From Oscillospiraceae bacterium (GTDB lineage: Bacteria; Bacillota; Clostridia; Oscillospirales; QAMX01), in NCBI GenBank assembly GCA_015067825.1, contig SVLQ01000017.1:1-45188 (forward strand): a stretch of DNA of 45,188 bases, written 5' to 3'. Numbering within the stretch: the first letter of the stretch is position 1; the number at the start of each line of letters is the position of its first letter. Below the pieces are notes generated by a model, which saw only the letters and a list, made by a program, of their open reading frames with translations, was not told the DNA's origin and did no database searches. Position numbers and translations under genes: made by a program. Shown here piece after piece: positions 26,237 to 33,931 of the stretch.

Positions 26237-26365
26237 GGATTTTCGCAAATTTCGCGAAAAATTTTTGGTTATCCGCGGCGAGTCCAAAATATCCCGTCTT
26301 TCAAACGGGTTTTCTCGGGTATGCTTGCATATCCTCCCGTTTCCTCTGATTTCCGCCGTTTTCGT

Positions 26366-27328
26366 CTACAACCCTGCCGTATCGACGGAAATTCCCGCCA
26401 AAGTGACGGTCGGGGCGGCGATCACGCGGTCTTTCAGGTACGAAAGCGATCCGCCGTTTTTCAGCAGTGAAAAGTCCAGCCGGTAGGCGTACAGCGCCTG
26501 TCCGCCGGAAACGCCGTCGCTTTTCCCATACTTCGTATCCCCCGCCAAAGGTGAGCCGATCGACGCCATCTGCACGCGGATCTGATGGGTGCGGCCGGTC
26601 TCCAGCCCGCATTCGACGAGCGTGAGGCCGTTTGCCAGCGTTTTGATCGTGCGGTAGGTCGTAGCGGCGTATTTCGCGCCCCTTACGGGCGTTTTGTGCG
26701 AGGTGACGAGCTTTTTGGCTTCATCTTTTAAAAGGTAGCTTTCAATGCGACCGGCCGGCGGCTTCGGCGCACGCGTGACCAGGCAGAGATAGCTTTTTTT
26801 GACTTCCCTGTTTTTAATGATGGCGTTCATATCGCGCAGGGCGGCGGCGTTTTTGGCCGCGATCACCAGCCCGCCCGTGTTGCGGTCGATGCGGTTGCAG
26901 AGCGCGGGCGCAAACGAATGCTCGTCGGCGGGATCCCACTCGCCCTTTTGGTTCAGATAGGCAAGGATCCGTGCGATCAGCGTGTCCGGACTCTGCGATT
27001 CATCCTCGTGGACGACGAGCCCGGGCTTTTTGTCGACGATCAGCAGATTTTCGTCCTCGTAGACAATCCCTTCCAGTGCACCGTCGTGGAAGCGGTAGAC
27101 CTCCGTTCCGGTCGCGGGCTTTAAGAGCTCGTCGGAGAGGTACATCGCCAGCACGTCGCCCGCCTCCAGCCGCAGGGCGGCATCGTGGACGCGCACGCCG
27201 TTGACGCGGAAGTATTTTTTGCGGATCAGCTTGGCCACCAGCGACGGCGGCAGATGGGGCAGGTAGTTCGCGAGAAAACGGTCGAGGCGTTTGCCCGCGT
27301 CGTTGGCATTGAGCGTGATCTCACGCAT
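26366..27328 (-). CDS. RluA-family pseudouridine synthase (RluC/D-like)
   Basis: About 320 residues. An N-terminal S4 RNA-binding domain (RLDRFLANYLPHLPPSLVAK followed by LIRKKYFRVNG) is joined to the catalytic domain. There, ALCNRIDRNTGGLVIAAKN carries the catalytic Asp in the RxD motif, and LETGRTHQIRVQMASIGSPL is the other family hallmark. It isomerises uridine in 23S rRNA or tRNA; the exact site cannot be read. The ATG at 27328 overlaps the tsaB stop, with AAGGGGAC upstream; a longer frame lies inside tsaB. Last gene of a tsaE-tsaB-rluA cluster. Confidence 0.9.
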   Translation of the reverse strand: MREITLNANDAGKRLDRFLANYLPHLPPSLVAKLIRKKYFRVNGVRVHDAALRLEAGDVLAMYLSDELLKPATGTEVYRFHDGALEGIVYEDENLLIVDKKPGLVVHEDESQSPDTLIARILAYLNQKGEWDPADEHSFAPALCNRIDRNTGGLVIAAKNAAALRDMNAIIKNREVKKSYLCLVTRAPKPPAGRIESYLLKDEAKKLVTSHKTPVRGAKYAATTYRTIKTLANGLTLVECGLETGRTHQIRVQMASIGSPLAGDTKYGKSDGVSGGQALYAYRLDFSLLKNGGSLSYLKDRVIAAPTVTLAGISVDTAGL

Positions 27329-28079
27329 GGTTCCCGTCCCCTTTTTCGGCCGCCAGCTTGGCTTCGCGCTCGCGTTTTTCGCGTTCGGCCTGCGCAAGGC
27401 GCAGATAGTTCAGCGTGAGCCCATTGGCATCCGTGATGGCAACACCGTCGGCTGCACCGCCCGACTGCGCGCGCCACGCTGCCAGAGCCACGCCGTCGGC
27501 GCGTTGAAAGCGTTCTTCGCCCTCCGGGACGGTCACGGAAAGCTCAGAGGCATGCTCGGCCAGATACTCTGCCGCCAAAGCCGCACCGTCGCCGACCAGA
27601 AGGATCGGCCGCGCAAACGCCTGCAGCTGCTCGGCCAGTTCGGCAAGGCTGAGCGCGGCATCGGGTGAAAGACGGTTCACCGTGCCGTCGGCGGTATCAA
27701 AGCACGCCGTATAAACCTGCGAACGGCGGGCATCCATCGCGCAGCAGACGATCCCGTCAAAGCCCGGATGCAGCTCGGCCATCGCCAGTAAGGTTGAGAC
27801 CGCGGCACACGGTTTTTCCGCCGCCCACGCGAGTCCCTTGACCGTACCCGCGCCGATCCGCAGGCCGGTGAACGAACCGGGCCCGGCGGCCACGGCAAAA
27901 CAGTCGATGTCGGCCACGGTGAGCCCCGCCGCGCGCAGCACGCGCTCGGCCATCGGCATCAGCGTCACGCTGTGGGTCAGGCCAGCATTTTCAAATTCCG
28001 CGGCAACAACACAGCCGTCTCCGGTCAGCAGCGCGACCGAAACCGGCTTGGCCGAGGTTTCGAATGCAAGAATATTCAA
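27321..28079 (-). CDS. tsaB: tRNA t6A synthesis protein TsaB
   Basis: About 252 residues of ASKHA fold. Key segments: ILAFETSAKPVSVALL (usually DTS; here ETS), VAAGPGSFTGLRIGAGTVKG and AMAELHPGF. TsaB scaffolds TsaD and TsaE in threonylcarbamoylation of A37 in ANN-decoding tRNAs. The start is TTG at 28079, with GGAGGGGA 5 bases before it; the upstream extension lacks a ribosome site. TsaE is the next gene upstream; TsaC and TsaD are not in the window. The C-terminus has a charged tail (EREKREREAKLAAEKGDGNH) not usual for the family. Confidence 0.92.
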   Translation of the reverse strand: MNILAFETSAKPVSVALLTGDGCVVAAEFENAGLTHSVTLMPMAERVLRAAGLTVADIDCFAVAAGPGSFTGLRIGAGTVKGLAWAAEKPCAAVSTLLAMAELHPGFDGIVCCAMDARRSQVYTACFDTADGTVNRLSPDAALSLAELAEQLQAFARPILLVGDGAALAAEYLAEHASELSVTVPEGEERFQRADGVALAAWRAQSGGAADGVAITDANGLTLNYLRLAQAEREKREREAKLAAEKGDGNHA

Positions 28080-28136
28080 TGTGCTCCCCTCCAGGGTTTC
28101 AGGTAGTACGTACCGCAAAATGCGGCGTGGAAGATA

Positions 28137-28169
28137 TTTTCACCGCAAAACAGCGTTTTGCGGTGAAAA
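28137..28169. repeat. Perfect hairpin with AAAAC-N3-GTTTT core between tsaE and tsaB
   Basis: Arms TTTTCACCGCAAAAC and GTTTTGCGGTGAAAA flank a 3-base AGC loop. There is no clear U-run on the minus strand after it, so it is not an obvious terminator. A smaller CCGCA/TGCGG hairpin lies beside it. The core layout matches the palindromes near the hyd genes. Confidence 0.75.
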
Positions 28170-28180
28170 TCAGTCGTATA

Positions 28181-28600
28181 TTATGGAATGTTGACAGAAA
28201 TCATGCGCGGTTCTTCACCGCTGCCGCTGATATGCACGCGGATCGCATCGGCCGGCATCAGTTCTTCGGCGTTTTCCGCCCACTCGACCGCGATCGGCAC
28301 ACCGGCTGCCAGATAATCCTCCCAGCCGATGTCGTCGAGACCGTCGGCATCGAGGCGGTAGATATCCATATGATATAAAACGGTTCGGCCGCCCGCGCGG
28401 TAATCGTTGACGATCGCAAAGGTCGGGCTCGTCACGTTGCCCTCGTAGCCGAGCGCACGGGCGATGCCGCGGATGAGTGCAGTTTTGCCCGCACCGAGAT
28501 CGCCAACCAGCGCGATCACGCGGCCGCCGCAGGATTCGGCCAGTTTGCTGCCGATCTCTTCGGTTTCCTGCGGGCTGTGCGAAATTCCGATATAATTCAT
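28181..28600 (-). CDS. tsaE: tRNA t6A synthesis ATPase TsaE
   Basis: 139 residues, usual family size. Walker A GDLGAGKTALIRGIARAL is followed by VTSPTFAIVNDYRAGGRTVL and YHMDIYRLD (Switch/Walker-B region) and AVEWAENAEELMP. TsaE supplies ATPase activity to the TsaBD complex that transfers threonylcarbamoyl to tRNA. Good ribosome site GGAGGAGCGG before the ATG. It lies between fhs and tsaB on the same strand. Confidence 0.93.
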   Translation of the reverse strand: MNYIGISHSPQETEEIGSKLAESCGGRVIALVGDLGAGKTALIRGIARALGYEGNVTSPTFAIVNDYRAGGRTVLYHMDIYRLDADGLDDIGWEDYLAAGVPIAVEWAENAEELMPADAIRVHISGSGEEPRMISVNIP

Positions 28601-28650
28601 CCGCTCCTCCTTTTTTTATAAACGCGTGGATCGTACCCCGTTACAAACGA

Positions 28651-30321
28651 TCAGAACAGACCGACGATCTCGCCGGCTTCGTCGATATCGATGCGGTTGG
28701 CGGCGGGTTCTTTCGAGAGGCCCGGCATCGTCAGGATGTTGCCCGTCAGGATCACGACGAAGCCCGCACCCGCGCAGACGCGGATATTGCGGACGTGGAG
28801 CGTGAATCCGGTCGGACGGCAGAGCTTGGTCGCATCGTCCGAGAGCGAATACTGCGTTTTGGCCACGCAGATGGGCATATTGCCGTAGCCGGAGGCTTCG
28901 GCATCGGCGAGCTTGGCCTTCGCTTCGTCGCTGTATTCGACGTCGGCCGCGCCGTAGATGTTTTTGGCGACGCATTCGATCTTTTCGGTCAGCGAGAGCT
29001 CGGAGGCATAGAGCGGATGGTAGGCTGCCGGTTCGTCGGCGATCATCTGCGTCAGCGCCTTCGCCATTTCGATGCCGCCTTCGCCACCCTTGAGGAAGAC
29101 CTCGTTGAGCGCGCACTTCGCACCCATCTCGGCGCAGGCAGAAGCGATAACGGCAAGTTCTTCGTCGCTGTCGGTGTCGAAACGGTTGATCGCGACCAAC
29201 ACCGGCACGCCGAAGCGCTTCATATTTTCGACGTGGGCGGCCAGATTCGGCAGCCCCGCCTTCAGCGCGTCGGCATTGGGGATCTTGAGGTCTTCGCGGG
29301 CAACGCCGCCGTTATACTTGAGCGCGCGCACCGAGGCGACCAGCACGACCGCATCGGGCGAGAGGCCGGCCAGGCGGCACTTGATATCCATGAATTTTTC
29401 CGCGCCGAGGTCGGCGCCGAAGCCGGCTTCGGTCACGACGTAGTCGGCGGCCTTGAGCGCAAGGCGCGTCGCACGGACGGAGTTGCAGCCGTGAGCGATG
29501 TTGGCGAAGGGGCCGCCGTGCATCAGGCAGGGCGTATGGCCCAGCGTCTGGACGAGGTTGGGGTTGATCGCATCCTTGAGGAGCACGGCCATCGAGCCGT
29601 CGGCGTGCAGATCGCGGGCGGTGACGGGCTTGCCGTCGACGGTATAGGCGACGATGATCTTGCCGAGGCGGGCTTTCAAATCGGCGAGATCCTTCGCCAG
29701 GCAGAGGATCGCCATCACTTCGCTGGCGACGGTGATCATGAAGCTATCGGGGCGCGGCACGCCGTTTTTCTCGCCGCCCAAGCCGACGTTGATCGAGCGC
29801 AGAGCGCGGTCGTTCATATCGAGCACGCGCGAGAAGACCACGCGTTCTTTGTCGATATTCAAAGCGTTTCCCTGAAAGATATGGTTATCAAGCAGCGCGC
29901 AGAGGAGGTTATTGGCCGCGGTGATCGCGTGGAGGTCGCCGGTGAAGTGGAGGTTGATATCCTCCATCGGCACGACCTGCGCATAGCCGCCGCCGGCCGC
30001 ACCGCCCTTAACACCGAACACCGGGCCAAGCGAGGGCTCGCGCAGCGTAAGCATCGTGTTGCAGCCGATCATCGACATCGCATCGGCCAGACCGACCGCC
30101 GTCGTCGTTTTGCCTTCACCCGCGGGAGTCGGGTTGACGGCCGTCACCAAAATCAGTTTACCGTCGGGGCGGTCAGCCAGACGGGTATAGGCAGAATTAT
30201 CGATTTTTGCTTTATATTTTCCGTAAGGAACGAGCTCATCCGGCAGAAAACCGGCTTTTTCAGCAATTTTATCAATCGGTGCAATATTCGCTTCACGAGC
30301 AATTTGAAGGTCACTTTTCAT
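28651..30321 (-). CDS. fhs: Formate-tetrahydrofolate ligase
   Basis: 556 residues, full length. ATP-binding [17 protein letters not shown] (about residues 65-81), then [52 protein letters not shown] and [15 protein letters not shown] are hallmark segments. It makes 10-formyl-THF from formate, THF and ATP, feeding purine synthesis and, in acetogens, the methyl branch of the Wood-Ljungdahl route. AGGAGTG precedes the ATG, and a good promoter lies 66 bases upstream. It is divergent from the hydrogenase-maturation operon. No other C1-pathway gene is beside it, so acetogenesis is not implied by itself. Confidence 0.95.
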   Translation of the reverse strand: MKSDLQIAREANIAPIDKIAEKAGFLPDELVPYGKYKAKIDNSAYTRLADRPDGKLILVTAVNPTPAGEGKTTTAVGLADAMSMIGCNTMLTLREPSLGPVFGVKGGAAGGGYAQVVPMEDINLHFTGDLHAITAANNLLCALLDNHIFQGNALNIDKERVVFSRVLDMNDRALRSINVGLGGEKNGVPRPDSFMITVASEVMAILCLAKDLADLKARLGKIIVAYTVDGKPVTARDLHADGSMAVLLKDAINPNLVQTLGHTPCLMHGGPFANIAHGCNSVRATRLALKAADYVVTEAGFGADLGAEKFMDIKCRLAGLSPDAVVLVASVRALKYNGGVAREDLKIPNADALKAGLPNLAAHVENMKRFGVPVLVAINRFDTDSDEELAVIASACAEMGAKCALNEVFLKGGEGGIEMAKALTQMIADEPAAYHPLYASELSLTEKIECVAKNIYGAADVEYSDEAKAKLADAEASGYGNMPICVAKTQYSLSDDATKLCRPTGFTLHVRNIRVCAGAGFVVILTGNILTMPGLSKEPAANRIDIDEAGEIVGLF

Positions 30322-30386
30322 GCGTCAGACACTCCTGTTTTCAAAAAAATCATGCCCGGCTGCGGGCTTTCGTTTTCGATACATCT

Positions 30387-30415
30387 ATTATATCAAAAAC
30401 CGTCGTTTTTTTCAA
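30387..30415 (-). promoter_or_regulatory. Promoter of fhs
   Basis: Minus strand TTGAAA (30415-30410), 17-base spacer, TATAAT (30392-30387). Confidence 0.8.
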
Positions 30416-30453
30416 CATTTTACTGAAAAATTCTGTTTTCCACGATTTGTGTC

Positions 30454-30482
30454 TTGATTTTGTGTTTCCGGCATGGTATAAT
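30454..30482 (+). promoter_or_regulatory. Promoter upstream of the hydrogenase-maturation locus
   Basis: -35 TTGATT (30454-30459), 17-base spacer, extended -10 TGG-TATAAT (30477-30482). Transcription should begin near 30489, about 260 bases before the first gene, and runs into an intrinsic terminator at 30576-30620. Confidence 0.78.
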
Positions 30483-30488
30483 GCACTC

Positions 30489-30620
30489 AGAAACAATCTT
30501 CTGCATCCTGACGCCAAAGTTTCCGTTTGCGGATTCTGCGGGAAAGGGGCGGCTGCGCATCTTTTGGATCATATTTTCTGCGGCTGTACCCTTTTGTCGG
30601 TGCAGCCGCAGAATTTTTTT
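30489..30620 (+). ncRNA. Candidate leader or small RNA ending in an intrinsic terminator
   Basis: From the predicted start to the terminator is about 132 bases with no ribosome-site-backed gene. It contains GGATTCTGCGGG (30530-30541) and GGCGGCTGCG (30548-30557), parts of which can pair with the terminator's right arm (GCAGCCGCAGAA) and so compete with it. This is compatible with an attenuator or riboswitch-like leader, or with a free small RNA. I match it to no known riboswitch class, including THF and ZTP types. Confidence 0.45.
30576..30620 (+). terminator. Strong intrinsic terminator inside the hyd leader
   Basis: TTCTGCGGCTGTACC (30576-30590) pairs with GGTGCAGCCGCAGAA (30599-30613), one T-G pair, around an 8-base loop, followed by seven Ts (30614-30620). 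It stands between promoter and first gene. Confidence 0.88.
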
Positions 30621-30623
30621 GTT

Positions 30624-30721
30624 CGATTTGAAAACGATGTTTTCAAATCGGGCTAACCGATCGAAAACTCCGTTTTCGATCGATCTCTCACGCGCTGATC
30701 GCCACCGACAAAACGGATCAG
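30624..30721. repeat. Palindromic element upstream of the TM1266-type gene
   Basis: Two consecutive perfect hairpins: CGATTTGAAAAC (30624-30635) with GTTTTCAAATCG (30639-30650), and CGATCGAAAAC (30658-30668) with GTTTTCGATCG (30672-30682). They are followed by CTCTCACGCGCTGATC (30685-30700) and CGACAAAACGGATCAG. CTGATC (30695-30700) can pair with GATCAG (30716-30721). The parts recur in the two tandem copies between hydG and hydF, with matched changes in both arms. Confidence 0.8.
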
Positions 30722-30752
30722 GTTGTATTTTCAATTTAGGAGGAGACAAGCT

Positions 30753-31010
30753 ATGGAAAAGCGCGTTGCCGTTATGGGCATTATCGTCGAAGATCCCGAT
30801 TCCGTTGAACGTCTCAACGCCCTGCTGCACGAATTCGGCGAATACATCATCGGCCGCATGGGCATTCCCTATCGCGCGCGCAGCATCAACATCGTCTCCA
30901 TCGCCATCGACGCCCCGCAGAACGTGATCTCCGCCCTTTCGGGCAAGATCGGCAATCTGCCCGGGATCAGCGTCAAGACTGCTTACTCTAACGTGACCGA
31001 CCATGAATAA
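30753..31010 (+). CDS. TM1266-family putative regulator of the iron-only hydrogenase system
   Basis: 85 residues, an ACT-like/NikR-C-like small domain: KRVAVMGIIVEDPDSVERLN, HEFGEYIIGRMGIPYRARSI and NIVSIAIDAPQNVISALSGK followed by IGNLPGISVK. This is the TM1266 family, which is found next to hyd maturation genes and is presumed regulatory although it lacks an HTH; function is unproven. The ATG at 30753 has AGGAGG 8 bases upstream; an in-frame start at 30723 has none. Its stop overlaps hydE by 8 bases, so they are cotranslated. Confidence 0.92.
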   Translation: MEKRVAVMGIIVEDPDSVERLNALLHEFGEYIIGRMGIPYRARSINIVSIAIDAPQNVISALSGKIGNLPGISVKTAYSNVTDHE

Positions 31011-32061
31011 TCCTCTGTTTGAACTTCTCGACCGTCTGGAAGCAACCCGCTCGCTGACAACCGAAGAATACGCCGTGCTGATCGCCGGCCGTTCGCCCGA
31101 GCTCGCCGCTGCGGCCGCCAAGAAAGCCGACCGAGTGCGCCGCGCGATCTACGGGAACACCGTTTTCATCCGCGGACTGATTGAGATCGGCAACGTCTGC
31201 AAAAACGACTGTCTTTACTGCGGCATCCGCCGCTCCAACAAAAACTGCAGCCGCTACCGCCTGAGCACCGACGAGATCCTCGCCTGTTGCCGCGAAGGTT
31301 ACCCGCTCGGGTTCCGCACCTTCGTTATGCAGGGCGGCGAAGGCGGCACCATCGCCGTTGACGAGGTCTGCCGCACCGTTGAAGCGATCAAGCGTGAGTT
31401 CCCCGACTGCGCCGTTACGCTTTCGCTCGGCGAATACCCGACGGAAGCCTACCGCGCGATGCGCAATGCCGGCGCCGACCGTTACCTTCTGCGCCACGAG
31501 ACCGCCGACAAAGCCCACTACGAAATGCTGCATCCGAAGGAAATGTCGTGGGAGAACAGGATGCGCTGTCTGACGGATCTGAAGGCGCTCGGATTTCAGG
31601 TCGGCTGCGGATTTATGGTCGGCTCGCCGTACCAGACGACGGAACTTTTGGCCAAGGATCTGAAATTCGTCGAGACCTTCCGCCCCGATATGTGCGGCAT
31701 CGGCCCGTTCATTCCGCACAAGGATACGCCGTTTGCCGACCGCCCCGCCGGCACGGTGGACGAAACAATCTTTCTGCTCTCGCTTTTGCGGCTTGTTAAG
31801 CCCGACTTACTGCTGCCGGCGACCACCGCGCTCGGCTCGATCAGCCCCAATGGACGGGAACAGGGCATCCTCGCCGGTGCAAACGTCGTGATGCCAAACC
31901 TCTCGCCGCAGAAAGCCAAAGAAAACTACACCCTCTACAACAACAAGCTCACCACCGGCGCAGAGGCCGCACAAAATCTTGCCGATCTGAAGGCGCGCAT
32001 GGCCGCCATCGGCTACGAGATCGTCTCTGCCCGCGGAGATATTCAAAGAATCAACGAATAA
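31003..32061 (+). CDS. hydE: [FeFe] hydrogenase maturation radical SAM protein HydE
   Basis: 352 residues. The radical SAM cluster motif CxxxCxxC is at C66, C70 and C73 (NVCKNDCLYCGIR). Other HydE features include FVMQGGEGG, LSLGEYPTEAYRAMRNAGAD, YLLRHETADKAHYEMLHP and ATTALGSISPNGREQGILAG. HydE acts in assembly of the azadithiolate-bridged diiron subcluster of the H-cluster. Its start overlaps the TM1266-type gene and hydG follows 50 bases later. Cytoplasmic, oxygen-sensitive. Confidence 0.95.
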   Translation: MNNPLFELLDRLEATRSLTTEEYAVLIAGRSPELAAAAAKKADRVRRAIYGNTVFIRGLIEIGNVCKNDCLYCGIRRSNKNCSRYRLSTDEILACCREGYPLGFRTFVMQGGEGGTIAVDEVCRTVEAIKREFPDCAVTLSLGEYPTEAYRAMRNAGADRYLLRHETADKAHYEMLHPKEMSWENRMRCLTDLKALGFQVGCGFMVGSPYQTTELLAKDLKFVETFRPDMCGIGPFIPHKDTPFADRPAGTVDETIFLLSLLRLVKPDLLLPATTALGSISPNGREQGILAGANVVMPNLSPQKAKENYTLYNNKLTTGAEAAQNLADLKARMAAIGYEIVSARGDIQRINE

Positions 32062-32111
32062 ACATTATCTGACCGGGAAGCGCGATCTGACCGCAAGAAA
32101 GGAACGAAAAA

Positions 32112-33560
32112 ATGGCAAACTACAACCCGAAATCGCTGAAAGCCGAAGAATTTATCCACGACGGTGAGATCCGTGAGACGATCCGCTACGCCGAGGAAAA
32201 CAAACGCAACGTCGAACTGATCGACGCGATCCTTGAAAAAGCCCGCCCGAAGAAGACCGCCGAAGGCACAACCTGCGCCGGTCTCACCCACCGCGAAGCT
32301 TCGGTTCTGCTCGCCTGCGACATCCCCGAAAAGATCGAAGAGATGTACAAGCTGGCCGAAGAGATCAAGCTTGCCTTCTACGGCAACCGCATCGTCATGT
32401 TTGCCCCGCTCTACCTCTCCAACTATTGCGTCAACGGCTGTGTTTACTGCCCCTACCACTATAAAAACAAGCACATCTGCCGCAAAAAGCTCACGCAGGA
32501 AGAAGTGCGCGCCGAGGTTATCGCGCTGCAGGACATGGGCCACAAGCGTCTGGCCATCGAAGCCGGCGAAGACCCCGTGAACAACCCGATCGAATACATT
32601 CTCGAATGCATCGACACCATCTACTCGATCAAGCACAAAAACGGTGCAATCCGCCGCGTCAACGTCAACATCGCCGCCACCACCGTGGAAAACTACCGCA
32701 AGCTCCGCGACGCGGGCATCGGCACCTACATTCTCTTCCAGGAGACCTACCACAAAGAAAGCTACCTGAAGCTGCACCCGACGGGCCCCAAGCACGACTA
32801 CGACTACCACACCGAAGCGATGGACCGCGCGATGGAAGGCGGCATCGACGACGTCGGTCTGGGCGTTCTCTTCGGGCTGGAGCTTTACCAGTACGAATTT
32901 GCCGGTCTGATGATGCACGCCGAACATCTTGAAGCCGTCCACGGTGTCGGCCCGCACACGATCAGCGTGCCGCGCATCAAACGCGCCGACGACATCGACC
33001 CGTCGGTGTTCGACAACGGTATTTCCGACGACCTCTTTGAAAAGATCGTGGCCTGCATCCGCATCGCCGTCCCCTACACGGGTATCATTATCTCCACCCG
33101 CGAAAGCGAAGAGCTCCGAGGCAGAGTTCTGAACCGCGGCGTTTCGCAGATCAGCGGTGCCTCGCGCACGTCCGTCGGCGGCTACACCGAGGAAGAACGC
33201 CCGCACGACTCCGAGCAGTTCGACGTTTCCGACCAGCGCACGCTGGACGAAGTCGTCCGCTGGCTGATGGAGCTCGACCATATTCCGTCGTTCTGCACGG
33301 CCTGCTACCGCGAAGGCCGTACGGGTGACCGATTCATGAGCCTTTGCAAGTCCGGCCAGATTTTGAACTGCTGCCACCCGAACGCCTTGATGACGCTTTC
33401 GGAATACCTCGCCGACTACGCGAGCGAAGAAACGAAAAAGATCGGCTACAAACTGATCGAGCGCGAGCTCAACCGCATCCCCAAGGAAAAGGTGCGCAAG
33501 ATCGCCGAGGATAACATTGAAGCGATCAAGAATTCCAACCGCCGCGACTTCCGGTTTTGA
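32112..33560 (+). CDS. hydG: [FeFe] hydrogenase maturation radical SAM tyrosine lyase HydG
   Basis: 482 residues. Radical SAM cysteines C106, C110 and C113 (YCVNGCVYCPYHYKNK). The C-terminal motif CTACYREGRTGDRFMSLCKS with its CxxC binds the second, dangler-iron cluster; a further Cys pair is in GQILNCCHPNA. HydG cleaves tyrosine to give the CO and CN ligands of the H-cluster. AAAGGA precedes the ATG. After its stop come two tandem structured repeats before hydF, an uncommon break in this otherwise tight cluster. Confidence 0.96.
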   Translation: MANYNPKSLKAEEFIHDGEIRETIRYAEENKRNVELIDAILEKARPKKTAEGTTCAGLTHREASVLLACDIPEKIEEMYKLAEEIKLAFYGNRIVMFAPLYLSNYCVNGCVYCPYHYKNKHICRKKLTQEEVRAEVIALQDMGHKRLAIEAGEDPVNNPIEYILECIDTIYSIKHKNGAIRRVNVNIAATTVENYRKLRDAGIGTYILFQETYHKESYLKLHPTGPKHDYDYHTEAMDRAMEGGIDDVGLGVLFGLELYQYEFAGLMMHAEHLEAVHGVGPHTISVPRIKRADDIDPSVFDNGISDDLFEKIVACIRIAVPYTGIIISTRESEELRGRVLNRGVSQISGASRTSVGGYTEEERPHDSEQFDVSDQRTLDEVVRWLMELDHIPSFCTACYREGRTGDRFMSLCKSGQILNCCHPNALMTLSEYLADYASEETKKIGYKLIERELNRIPKEKVRKIAEDNIEAIKNSNRRDFRF

Positions 33561-33563
33561 GAG

Positions 33564-33722
33564 ATCGATTTGGAAACTGCGTTTCCAAATCGGTGCCCGC
33601 TGCGGCGGGGTTCTCTCACGCGCTGATCCCCGCCGACAAAATCTGCGATTTTCGTCCGCTCCCCTCGGCGCGTGGACGGTCTTGCGACCGTCTTGATGGT
33701 GTTTTTTCGGCAGCAAAGCCTT
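33564..33722. repeat. Structured direct repeat, copy 1 (159 bp)
   Basis: It begins 3 bases past the hydG stop. It contains a hairpin with arms CGATTTGGAAAC/GTTTCCAAATCG and a GC-rich stem CGGCGGGG/CCCCGCCG. The block CTCTCACGCGCTGATC (33613-33628) follows, and then a small hairpin GACGGTC/GACCGTC (33675-33692), ending TTTTTTCGGCAGCAAAGCC. No coding frame or ribosome site of note. The adjacent copy 2 has the same order of elements. Confidence 0.88.
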
Positions 33723-33874
33723 ATCGATTTGGAAACTTCGTTTCCAAATCGGTGCCCGCTGCGGCGGGGTTTCACGCGCTGATCCCCGCCGACAAAATCT
33801 GCGATTTCGTCGGCTCCTTTCGGCGCGTGGGCGAACTTTGTTCGCCTTGGTGGTGTTTTTTCGGCGGCAAAGCC
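33723..33874. repeat. Structured direct repeat, copy 2 (~152 bp)
   Basis: Immediately follows copy 1 and is nearly identical except in the small hairpin, which is GGCGAAC/GTTCGCC (33830-33846) instead of GACGGTC/GACCGTC: both arms changed together. The first hairpin differs only in its loop (TTC for TGC). Copy 2 runs into a further palindrome, GTTTTTTCGG with CCGAAAAAAC (33855-33885), about 50 bases before hydF. Confidence 0.88.
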
Positions 33875-33931
33875 ACCGAAAAAACAGATTAGATGATATC
33901 ATAATTACAGTTTGAGTAAAAGGAGGTCAAT

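Noticed and set aside
28477..30426. A 649-codon plus-strand open frame
   Set aside because: It is the antisense shadow of fhs and tsaE, with no ribosome site or family signature.
30489..30620. THF, ZTP, SRP or 6S RNA
   Set aside because: I could not find the conserved cores of these RNAs (for example the GGAAG tetraloop region of SRP RNA), so the leader is left unclassified.
33564..33885. CRISPR-like array
   Set aside because: There are only two ~159-bp copies directly abutting, with no short repeat-spacer periodicity and no cas genes.
32043..33902. A 619-codon minus-strand open frame
   Set aside because: Antisense to hydG; it also crosses the tandem repeats, which explains internal duplicated peptides such as APIWKRSFQID.
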